From NCBI GenBank assembly GCA_021030915.1, contig JAGEMR010000013.1, positions 1-64,000 of the forward strand: 64,000 nucleotides of DNA, in the 5' to 3' direction. The translations under genes were made by a program, and so were the position numbers. This DNA comes from Astrothelium macrocarpum. Lineage: Eukaryota; Ascomycota; Dothideomycetes; Trypetheliales; Trypetheliaceae. The notes under the pieces were generated by a model, which searched no databases, was not told the origin of the DNA, and saw only the letters and a list, made by a program, of their open reading frames with translations. This document shows positions 55,501 to 64,000 of this stretch, in pieces; within the stretch, counting starts at the first letter, position 1, and every line of letters begins with the position of its first letter.

Positions 55501-57651
55501 GGCAATCGCATCAACAGTGATACTACCAACCTCAATTTCGCCTTTGACAATGAAAGAGGAGGCAGTGCCAGGTTTCTTCGGGTCCGGGTTCACGTCTCCC
55601 GCCTTGCCAACGAAGATCTCCATCGCGGCTTTCTTAAGCTTGACAGGTCCAAAGGTCACGTCTTCCAATGCTTTGACGGATAAGTGAAACCCATCTGAGG
55701 ACAAAAGGATTTCGGCGTCCACCGCGGGATGTTCATCGATAGTCAATAGACATTCCAAAGAAATGCCCTTCTTCGTCGAGGAGGCCTCCAGCTTTAATTC
55801 GTTCAACGAGATGTTATGATGGAATGGTTGAAGACTCGAACCGAACATGTCGTTGAAGAGGGCGTCCACTTGATCCCATGAGAGCGAAGGGCAAGCGGCA
55901 CTCAAAGACCAGTTGCTCTCTTCATACGAGCCAGTGATATCCAGATTGGCCGTTCCAGTCCTGAATTTGGCCTTGAGATCGAACTTCTCCTTTCCATCTG
56001 TCTTGTCTTTATCAAACACATTGGTGACCTCCACGTTCACTAGGTGCATTCCATGCACACCCATGGCATTATTCCATTCTTTTTCTTTGTCGAGCTTCAT
56101 GTTCAATGTGTAAAGATTACCAGACATTGCCAGTTGGTACTTCAAGGAAAGTGGAGTGACTGAGCCTGGGGTGGTGAGATCCAAATCCCCTTCAAGCGTG
56201 TAGGTCCAGTTGTACACCTGCTCCCCAGTTTGAGGCGAAGCATCTTTCGAAGCCTGGAGCTTAACATTCGCAGATACAAAGGTGACATGTCTACCCAGGA
56301 GCGCGTTGACCTGAGGAACATTCCCTTTCAACTTGAGCTGATCAGGTAAGGGCGGTGCCGTTGACCAATCGGTGAACTGACCCAAATATCCTGAAACCTG
56401 GATCTCTGGGATGTCTTTCCCAAGGACTTTTTTAAGATAAGTCGCCACATTCTGTAGCTTGTCGGATAACGCCAAAGTCGCATCAATCCAAAGCCCTGGC
56501 TTTTTTTTGCCAGCTGATGTCTTGTACCAAGAGATACTTGGACTGATCAACTTCATGTCGCCAAGCTTGAGTTTGTCATATCGAAAAAAGGAATCAAGCG
56601 TGATATCTTTGGTGATATCTTTGGCAGTCGGGATCATCATTTCCTCTTTGCCGTCAGGACTCGCATTGCCGTGAAAAGTGAAACGCTCCGCTTCCAGAAG
56701 CCCAAAGAGCTTAGAAGGATCACCAGTGAGCACAAAACCTGAGGGGGTAGTCGCTGTCTTGTCTTCCTGCGGTTGGCTTGCCGTGTTGATATGCTTTGTT
56801 AGATTTTCTGGCAGATGAACATCATCCGGAGAGAGTGGAACTTTGGTAAGAAGGTCTTTATCTGAACCTGTCGGCACGCCAAGGGAAGGAGCAGCTGTTG
56901 CATGCATGGCAATTGAGCCGTCTGGTTTTGTATGCACAAGATCTGTAAGGCTGACCTTGAATGGTTTGCCATTGGAATCGGTGCTTGCTACAGACGGATT
57001 GTGCAGAACATCGTTGTTAATTTTTATCGGCGAGTTTTTCTGGGCAGCTTTCAAGGTATCTTGCCATACTTGTGCATGGCGTTGCTTGCTGGGGGCTGTC
57101 GAATCCGGAATGGCGACGACTGGAACGGCAACGGTTTTAGTTTTGGGACCAGAAGTCGGAGTAGTCTTGGTAAGAAGTTCTTTGTGCGGCGGATCTACGC
57201 TGGCAACGGGTTTGCTAGAGGAACTTAGAATCTTCGCCCCAAGCGCAGTGAGATGCATAGCACCATCGGGAACCGGAGTAGTCTTCGGTTTCGTTGTGGG
57301 CAGTCCTTTAGGCACGCCCTTTGAAGGTGTAGTAATGGGAATGCTTTGCACTGGAGGAGTGGACTTGGGAGTCGGTGTATACACGTGAACCCCAGGCTTC
57401 GAGGGAGCAGTTTGCGCTGGGGGAGTGGACTTGGGAGCCGGTGTATACACGTGGGCCATAGGCTTGGAGGGGGCGCTTTGGACTGGAGGAGTGAACTTGG
57501 GAGTCGCTGTATACACGTGAACCCCAGGCTTGGAGGAAAGACTTTGGACTGGAGGAGTCAACTTGTCGCGTGATGTAGCAGTTGATGTATTCTTGGAAGC
57601 AGCATTTGGCACTCGATTCAAAGAAAAATGAGTAGCAGAGATAGAAGCCAT
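52534..57651 (-). CDS. Giant modular protein, 1603 residues: Pro-rich repeats, beta-rich region, coiled coil
   Basis: Seven exons (57651-55284, 55233-55094, 55043-54874, 54826-54733, 54688-53509, 53460-53378, 53310-52534) with GT-AG introns of 44-67 bp sum to 4812 nt, an exact multiple of three. Residues 32-97 are 21-residue tandem repeats (TPPVQS..SKP..HVYT..PK). About 98-320 is disordered. About 330-1150 is a long run of alternating hydrophobic beta-like strands (VSGYLGQFTDW, YNWTYTLEGDLDLTTPGSVTPL, LSISGSIEAFDLGPFAV). Near 1155-1320 is a charged coiled coil rich in Ala/Lys/Asp. 1345-1510 is an Ala-rich helical array (AEKAVAALEHCAEKLAYDAA), and it ends with a short beta/helix cap. No signal peptide or transmembrane helix is evident. 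It recalls large fungal DUF6603-type proteins, but that is uncertain. Function unknown. Confidence 0.85.
57370..57558 (-). repeat. 63-bp tandem repeat inside the giant gene
   Basis: About three full copies of a 63-bp unit encode 21 residues each: TPP-x-Q-(S/T)-x-x-SKP-x-x-HVYT-x-x-PK. A fourth, partial copy (TPPVQS) follows. Variation between units is low, so copy number may vary between strains. Confidence 0.75.
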
Positions 57652-60147
57652 GGCAAGTCCCTTCGAGTATTTAATGCGAGAAGAAAGTTGGCCAAGCTTT
57701 GCAGAAGGCTGAAATAATGTGGGAAACCTTGATTAAAACGAGTGTAAGTAATGCACGCGGAGCTCAAGGTTCAAATAATGTCGGCTTTAGTAGAGAAGAG
57801 CGAGTTCCTGGGATGTGAAGGCTGAAGTGAGGAATGATCGAGAATGAAAATCCTTATATGTTCAGTCTGAAGCCATCACAGGGATTTTGCGTGGGTTCTA
57901 TCTTACCCGACAGCTTTCGTGTTCTTCTCGCAGACCTCCCTTTCCGAGCATGCAATTGCTTGATGAGGGACATGTTGCTTGGCCGAAATTGGCCCATCCT
58001 CTAAAACGGCTTCGGCAGATGCAAAGGATCATCTAAGACTGCCGTCTAATTTACGGTCAGCCAACGCCGGGAGCGTGCCTGGAGCTGAGTTGGTAGAAGC
58101 CTTCCGGAGGGCTTGTTGGGCCCTTACAGTAGACATCATCTCTGCTTGCGGAACCTCGCTTTACGCTGGAGGCGGGCTAGAAGGTAACGCCTGGCCAGGC
58201 GCCAGCGTCATAAACGCAGCTGAAGAATGTAATAGTCTTTGACAATCCGAACTCAGGGCGTCCAAAATAGGAATAGCTTGGAGCAGATCTCTCGTCAATG
58301 TGGTCGCCACAAGCGCTCAATATGTGCAAATTCAGGAGAAATATCGAAACATGAAGACAGATGGGGTATGTTCCACCCAGAGTGTCGTTGTGGCTGTAGG
58401 ATATCAGCTGTGACTGATTTAACTGTTTCTTTTTCACGACGATCTAGAAGTAATAGATGATTAGTTTCACGTGCACAAGCAAGTCACGGAACTCCTTGTA
58501 AGCGACGTTCGTAACATTAACATAAATTGAGCTCGCTTTAGGTTGATTGTAAAGGGCATAGCATGAGCGGGATCTGTGCAAAAGAGATCAAAATGGCTTG
58601 CTGAGTGGAGACAGTCCAGAGCACCAGAATTAAGGCACCGCCTGAGGTATCAATAAAACGGAAACATCTTCCCGGACTTATATTTCTGATCCACTATGTA
58701 AGTCTTGGAGTGTCCTAAACTTGATAAAAAATTAAGAGTTCCGTGACTTGCTCAGGGGAATCTCCAGCCGTTAGAACCTATTGATAGGCCATCTTCTTGA
58801 GTGTTCTGAGTTCGCATCGCTTATAGTACGGGAAATGCATGAGCAAGTGTTCCGTAAGTGTCCTACCTTGCAATGGACTGGTTATTCCAGAAAGAAAAGG
58901 CCAGTCAAAGAGTGAAGAAGTCAAGACGGATAAGCATTTGCGCTAGCATTCCTGGGATTAGTGCTAACGGGAGGGGATGCCGAGAGCCTAGTATGAATCT
59001 TTGCCTTCTGTTTTGGTAGGGTGGCATTGCACGCTCTTGACGAGCCGAGACAGGACAGGGGCATCAGGGGTGAAAAAAGAAATATCTGTGGCGCACTCGT
59101 GTTTTCGCTCTGTGTCACTCACAGTTTTCTTTCTTCACGATATGTATAGAAACCCCTGCGGAATCCCGCTCGCTAAAGTGCCGATTATCCAAGATTTACC
59201 TGGTTGTGTATGGAGGAATGTCTGATAAAGATCTTCAGCCAGCCATAGTTCTAAATTTGCTTGGTACGCTCTGGATCTCGAGATGGCTGAGGATGTAAGT
59301 CCACGACGGCGGCACGTGGGCCATCAACACCTGATTCAGGTTTTCTCCAAAACATTGACTTAGTAATGACCTCATTTTACTCCACCCACGAGACGGCGTT
59401 CGTTAAGATCCTTCGAGAATGTCTTATTTCAGTTTTGGACGTGGAAACGTCCTAGCTCATCGTAGATGGTAAGCAGTATGCTCGAGCTCTGACACCATTT
59501 ATTTCTGGCTGGTTGTCAGAGCATGAATGGTACAGTAATGATGCATTGACACTTGCACCAACTGCGGTATGCACGTGTTCAGGAGGGCGATTCGTGCCTA
59601 TTCTCGACCAATGTACGGAGGTAATGTGGATGTTAATAACCTACCCATTGCGTAAAAATTTCCTATGCAGGCCTGGAACTATTGTAATACAGTCGATGTG
59701 CTTGTTGGCGCGAGCTGGGGTGGCACGGGGATTGCGTGTGCTGTGAGTGAAGCAAGGCAGTGTTGCTTCAAATGCCTGGCAAAAACTGGTCCGCCTGGAG
59801 GATGAGGAGACTGAGATACCTACGCTTTGTAAACATTCACACGTGGCCAAGATGCGCTAGTGTGTTCCCGGGATGGGTCCATAGGCGAGGACCCGATAGC
59901 GAGATTCGGCTAATTGTAATACATCTTAATACATCACGTACCTAGGCGAGGGAATCATGACAACACGCCGGAATCTTGGAGCAATTTGCCATTTTATCAG
60001 TCTAATGTCTATTGTATAGCTCTAGAAATGCGAGCTATGCCGTCCGACAACCCATCTCTCATCAATGATCATACCTTGTGAAAACCACACACATCACAAA
60101 ATCACAGAACGGCCCTGAAGTCGTAGTATCGTGCCTAAATTAAAGCA
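57652..60147. other. 2.5-kb intergenic region with possible small transposon
   Basis: Only short frames without recognisable domains are present. A pair of 17-bp inverted repeats at 58478 and 58752 marks a possible MITE. The first few hundred bases should hold the promoter of the giant gene. The last part holds the 3' end of the AT-hook gene, with two nearby copies of AATACATC at 59920-59936. Confidence 0.4.
58478..58752. mobile_element. Candidate MITE with 17-bp terminal inverted repeats
   Basis: AGCAAGTCACGGAACTC at 58478-58494 recurs as its exact complement at 58736-58752. The 241-bp interior has no coding frame. A partial echo, GAGCAAGTGTTCCGTAAG, lies near 58840. No clear target-site duplication is seen. 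It is unrelated to the four-copy MITE family. Confidence 0.45.
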
Positions 60148-63100
60148 TCAAGAAGTCGTCTTCGAAGGCGTCCCTAGCCCAAGCCGGTTCTCCAATCTCC
60201 ACCGATCTCCAGCATAGAGACTCATCAGTCTGCTTGCCACCATGTCCGGTCCGATAACTTCGCCCTTCTTTGCCCAATCCTTTTCCGGAGAGAGCACTAG
60301 CTGTTTCTGTGCCTCGGTCTCTTCCTCTGACAGTAGCTCTGGCTCGACTAGCAGTTCGAGGAAAGCGGCAATTAGATAGACATCAGCAAGAGTCAGAGTC
60401 ACAGTGTACTTTTTCCCACTTATGGGCCAATCACGAGTACGATTAACAAGGTGCTTCAAGTTCTTGTCAAGAACAAGGCACCCAGGCTTTCCGGTTGCAG
60501 GGTCTACGTCGGGAGTGTCTTTTGGGAAATAAGCAAAGTAGCCAGGGGTCGAGATGTTTCGGTGGTGCATTCGATCCAAGGTATGATAATGTGGAAAAGA
60601 CCATAGCTCATAACGAGAAAGCTTTCCATACTTTTGTTGTAATGCTTTGACTCTGGAAGTGATCGATTTTGGTGGTTGAGGCGTAGACTTGGACTGAGGT
60701 TGCGATCCAGAAGGTGTAGACCAGATAAAAGGAGTCCAGAAGAAAGACGCAAGGCGGGAAATCATGCCCGGATTAGCATTATCAGATGGCTTTGTCTGAG
60801 GGCCAGAGTCCTTGGGAAGAGCACTTGCTTCTGGCCCATCTATTGTAGCTGTATCTTCTGACGCTTCTGACTCCGTGTTTGATGGATCATTAGTATCTGG
60901 ACGTTCGGACTTAGAGCTTTGTTCGGATTTCTCTTTGGATGATTCTGACGTAGCTCGAAGAGAGCTGCTTAATTCTCGATTCTGATCCTGCTCTTTGATT
61001 TCAACTGACTGTCCAAGGTCGGGCTGTTCCATGTCATTGAGAGGCACCATTTGAACTTGGTGACACGAAACACTATCCCCATCTGTGCGCGATTCTTCCC
61101 CGTTATCGTCAGTCTCCTCATAAAAAGCAGTATGATCTTCACCTGCCTCCTCGGTCTTCGGAGAAGACTTTGGCTCAATGCTGCGTTGCTCATCGAATAC
61201 TCTAGGTGGCGTAGTCTGCAAGACACGGGAGCCCTCCACTTTATTGGTTGGCCGCTTGTGTCTTAACTCGAGAACTTTGGCGTCCATATATTCGTTCTGT
61301 CGAAAGTTTGGCGACTTTGTGAAGATTGCCGGCAAATTTCTCTGGAAGAACCAACCAGTGTCAGAACCATCTTCTACGTCTGACGTGTCCTCGTTTACCC
61401 CATCACCAGCATCATCTTGATTATACTCATCTTCGTCGGAGTCCGAGTCAGAATCAATGACGATGACTTTGCTGGGACTTGCTTCTTCGATTTGCCTGCT
61501 AACTTCTTGACGCTCTCGCTGAAACTGTCGTTCTTGTGTATCCATACAATATAAGTGGTCGAATGTTTCTACAGGTGCTGGAGTTGTCAACAAAGCCGGC
61601 GAGCGCGGGGGCGACTTATACGCATCCTGGTTGTCGTCTGAGATGAAATCTATATCGTTGTTGTACTGATTCGGAAGAGTTGGATATACAACCTGATCAT
61701 CTTGACCAGGTGAAGAGCTTGTGTCTGAGCTGTCAGTGTGCTCCGGTGTTGGTAGATGTTTTGGTTGGCCAATCAAATGTTCCACGATTTCATAGCGCTC
61801 ATTTCCAGCGTCAGGTTGAGGTAACCAGATATCGGAAGCCCCGAGTGAACCTAGACGATTGGCTAATTCATGTCCCAATTCGAGGCCTGCTTTCAACTCT
61901 CGATCGGTACTCCCAGTAGATTCGCAGTAACCGTCGTCGAGGTTATCCCTTGCGCTGGCCTTGCTATTCTCTGGAGCAAAGGCTTCCCGACTAGAGAACG
62001 GACTTTGTAGGACACCCTGGAGCGCAATGCCGGTTTTGACGATACTCGAGAGTTTAGGCGTGGACACCTTTTCCCTGGCATGATAGCCTGGTTTCAGTGG
62101 AGGTGGTTGGGAGCTTGGTGTATCGCTCTTTGTCGGAGTTACACCAGAGGTAGAAAATGGTGCTCGAACAGGTAATAAGGGCGACAAAGGCATTACTGCT
62201 GGACGAATTGTTTGTGATGTGTTTGAGTGACCTTTGACGTTCCTGCCTGATTCTGGTTCCTTTTTAATAGCCTTTTCCATCACCGGAGTAGACTGCAAGG
62301 ACGAGAAATCCGGGACATTTTCCAAAACTTCGGCAGGCAAGAGACCGTTGTTGTTTAGTTCTAGTGATTCGCCCTCGAGCTCAGGTTCATTGAGGTTCTT
62401 AAGGGGATGTTTCAAAGATTGCTCGCGATCAAGCTCGAAACTCTCTCTTGAATTGTTTGGAGATTCGTGCAGAGATGGTACAGAAACAAAGCTAAATCCC
62501 TCACTCTGAAATAAAGTCTCATCGCCTGGAATGTTTCCAGTAGCATCTGCTGCACTGTCATCTTCGTCCTCCAGGATGCTTGCTGAATGCTCTGATTCAT
62601 AAATTTTGTCTTCAGCCGGATCTTTTGGGCGTGTCTGACAAGCACTGGTCGTGGATCTGGTAGTACAACCAGTCAAACACTTATTTGGGGATTGTGAGTC
62701 CGCATGTAGCGTGGTTGGATCCTGATTTTGTTGCCTTGGAGCTTGTTGAGCTTTGCCTAGATTCTGTGCGTCTGGTTGGAGCATTTGCACATTTCCCAAT
62801 ATTTCGGAGTCATTTTCATCTAGCATAGACGACAAAGTGTTCTTCTTCTTGGGTTGCGATTTTTGGGACCGGGTCTTGCCCCTGTCTAGATTTCCACGTT
62901 CTTGTCCTGTAGACCGTCTTTGACGATTTGGCGTACCACTTCTTTTTTTCCCTTTCGCTGCTGGACTACCTGTCATAGGAGGTCTCCCCCTTTTCGGTTT
63001 GCTGGGAGAGGATCCATCGACATCGTTCAAAGGGATCTTTTTGGACCTTGATCTTGCACGCGTAGACGGCAAAGGACTCACGTTCTCGCCGTCCGAATCA

Positions 63101-63324
63101 CAGGAGTGTGGTTCTGCTTCTACAGTCACTTTAATTTTCCATGGACTTGATCCGTGACTTGCCGGCGTGTCGAAGGCAATTGACTTGGAAGGACTTGGAC
63201 ATTGGCGATTCGCTGATCTGTGGTGAAGTGGGGTATTGTTTGTTGACGGACGTCGCCGAACTGGGGACGGAGTTGGCGAGAGTGCAATCGGGTCGGGGGA
63301 CGACAAGAGACTACTAGAAGCCAT
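60148..63324 (-). CDS. AT-hook DNA-binding protein, largely disordered, conserved C-terminus
   Basis: This is a single exon of 1058 residues. Near residue 110 an AT-hook core PKRGRPPM is followed by basic KGKKRSGTPNRQRR, which indicates binding to the minor groove of A/T-rich DNA and nuclear location. The middle is Ser/Pro/Glu-rich and disordered, with acidic runs (DSDSDSDEDEYNQDD). The last roughly 190 residues are ordered and conserved-looking: SRLASFFWTPFIWSTP, YGKLSRYELWSFPHYHTLDRMHHR, then LADVYLIAAFLELLVEPELL and VASRLMSLYAGDRWR. The function of this fungal family is not established; a chromatin or kinetochore-related role is only a guess. An AT-hook protein is worth noting in a genome with AT-rich blocks. 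Confidence 0.82.
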   Translation of the reverse strand: MASSSLLSSPDPIALSPTPSPVRRRPSTNNTPLHHRSANRQCPSPSKSIAFDTPASHGSSPWKIKVTVEAEPHSCDSDGENVSPLPSTRARSRSKKIPLNDVDGSSPSKPKRGRPPMTGSPAAKGKKRSGTPNRQRRSTGQERGNLDRGKTRSQKSQPKKKNTLSSMLDENDSEILGNVQMLQPDAQNLGKAQQAPRQQNQDPTTLHADSQSPNKCLTGCTTRSTTSACQTRPKDPAEDKIYESEHSASILEDEDDSAADATGNIPGDETLFQSEGFSFVSVPSLHESPNNSRESFELDREQSLKHPLKNLNEPELEGESLELNNNGLLPAEVLENVPDFSSLQSTPVMEKAIKKEPESGRNVKGHSNTSQTIRPAVMPLSPLLPVRAPFSTSGVTPTKSDTPSSQPPPLKPGYHAREKVSTPKLSSIVKTGIALQGVLQSPFSSREAFAPENSKASARDNLDDGYCESTGSTDRELKAGLELGHELANRLGSLGASDIWLPQPDAGNERYEIVEHLIGQPKHLPTPEHTDSSDTSSSPGQDDQVVYPTLPNQYNNDIDFISDDNQDAYKSPPRSPALLTTPAPVETFDHLYCMDTQERQFQRERQEVSRQIEEASPSKVIVIDSDSDSDEDEYNQDDAGDGVNEDTSDVEDGSDTGWFFQRNLPAIFTKSPNFRQNEYMDAKVLELRHKRPTNKVEGSRVLQTTPPRVFDEQRSIEPKSSPKTEEAGEDHTAFYEETDDNGEESRTDGDSVSCHQVQMVPLNDMEQPDLGQSVEIKEQDQNRELSSSLRATSESSKEKSEQSSKSERPDTNDPSNTESEASEDTATIDGPEASALPKDSGPQTKPSDNANPGMISRLASFFWTPFIWSTPSGSQPQSKSTPQPPKSITSRVKALQQKYGKLSRYELWSFPHYHTLDRMHHRNISTPGYFAYFPKDTPDVDPATGKPGCLVLDKNLKHLVNRTRDWPISGKKYTVTLTLADVYLIAAFLELLVEPELLSEEETEAQKQLVLSPEKDWAKKGEVIGPDMVASRLMSLYAGDRWRLENRLGLGTPSKTTS

Positions 63325-63655
63325 TGCAAATGCTAGGAAGATTATCTCAAGAGAAAAATTAAGAAAAGAAACTCTTGGTCAAGGTGAATAGTTCGGAGGC
63401 GTGGGAGTATAAACAGTTGCCATATGTTGACAAGGGGCCATATTGAGGGGCACGCCGTTGCCTGGGAAACCGCTTCATCCCAAATAGGGTTATTAGTTGT
63501 TGCATCATCCACCCAAAGTAGCGAAGATGTATCGTCAAGCTCATTACTTTCCTTCTCATGCTTTACTTAAGCTGATCCCAGCCCTGGCTTATCGCAGCAT
63601 TGATATGAAGGGTGGACACGATGCTTGGAGCTAATTGATCGTTCATTGCGCCAAA
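63325..63655. promoter_or_regulatory. Divergent intergenic region
   Basis: This 331-bp gap lies between the start codons of the AT-hook gene (minus) and the resolvase gene (plus) and is the likely shared promoter. Small frames here have no family resemblance. Confidence 0.4.
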
Positions 63656-64000
63656 ATGGGCATACACGGGTAAGTAATGGACCTTCCCTCCTCTGGAGTT
63701 GAGGTGCTTACTTCTCCTAGTATTTACAAGGAGATCGGAAGTGGAGAGAGGATCGCTCTTTCCAAACTCGCTGTTCAGAAATTTGAGCAATCAGGTCGTC
63801 CTTTACGGCTTGCGATTGATACTTCAATCTGGCTCTTCCAGGTGCAATCCAGTAAAGGCAAGCATTGACTCGTTCTCAATAGCAGCGGGTTATTGACAAT
63901 TTTTGTACTACAGGTGGCACAAATCCAGCGCTACGCACTTTCTTCTATCGCCTTCTCCGCCTCCTTTTGTTGTCCATTCATCCGCTCTTTGTTTTCGATG
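63656..64000 (+). CDS. GEN1/Yen1-type XPG-family Holliday junction resolvase (5' part only)
   Basis: Exon 1, 63656-63669, encodes only MGIH and two bases. Exon 2 is 63721-63857 and exon 3 starts at 63914 and leaves the window. Spliced, it reads MGIHGIYKEIG, then RPLRLAIDTSIWLFQ with the first metal-binding Asp of the XPG-N domain, then SKGGTNPALRTFFYRLLRLL and HPLFVFD with the second. The spacing and the GGTNPALRT motif fit the GEN1/Yen1 branch of structure-specific nucleases that cut four-way junctions in recombination repair. The second intron, 63858-63913, has a GC donor (GCAAGC). A competing GT donor six bases upstream would drop two conserved residues. Confidence 0.82.

Noticed and set aside
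1..64000. tRNA, rRNA, CRISPR arrays, prophage or bacterial-type operons
   Set aside because: No cloverleaf B-box pattern, rRNA segment or spaced direct-repeat array was noticed by reading; a covariance-model search would be needed to exclude small RNAs. Intron-rich genes rule out a prokaryotic source.

Overview
The window reads as nuclear DNA of a filamentous ascomycete (Pezizomycotina; the protein families suggest Leotiomycetes, but that placement is inference). The support is: short introns of about 45-120 bp with GT(A/R)NGT donors and CTRAY-like branch points, fungus-specific families (Zn2Cys6 regulator, rhodopsin-like membrane protein, DUR3 urea permease, GH45 cellulase, E2-variant proteins), and an extreme AT-rich block of the kind repeat-induced point mutation leaves. 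Exon structures were assembled by hand from reading frames, splice signals and family resemblance. Coding lengths were checked for divisibility by three wherever junctions are quoted.

Layout. 1-1640 is an almost pure A/T block. 1.65-10 kb is accessory: an alpha/beta hydrolase, an orphan acyl-carrier-protein end of a polyketide synthase, a CYP7/8-like P450, a palindromic MITE and a short-chain dehydrogenase. This looks like the wreck of a secondary-metabolite locus beside heterochromatin. 10.4-24.8 kb is mostly housekeeping: a JmjC (KDM8-like) protein, a rhodopsin-like membrane protein, a PARP-UBC fusion, a COG7-like Golgi tether subunit, a UBE2G1/Ubc15-type E2 and a vWA-like protein. 25-30.8 kb holds DUR3 and an unknown membrane protein, separated by three more MITE copies. 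31.5-32.6 kb is an E2 variant without a catalytic cysteine. 32.6-36 kb has no supportable gene.

36-48 kb: a DHA1-type MFS transporter with a Zn2Cys6 regulator directly downstream, bleomycin hydrolase divergent from an Sds3-like protein, and an F-box protein. 48.5-57.7 kb: a GH45 endoglucanase, a fungal STAND/NLR-related protein with C-terminal membrane segments, and a 1603-residue modular protein of unknown function (21-residue Pro-rich tandem repeats, long beta-rich region, coiled coil). 60-64 kb: an AT-hook protein and the 5' end of a GEN1/Yen1-type Holliday-junction resolvase, cut by the window edge.

The most notable observations are: residual G:C pairs in the AT block sit almost only in TpC/GpA steps; a four-copy MITE family; three GC-AG introns within 23 kb; the orphan PKS carrier domain; and the giant modular protein. 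I recognised no tRNA, rRNA or CRISPR array. Nothing here can be called a new biological system with confidence. The 1603-residue protein is the best candidate for undescribed biology.
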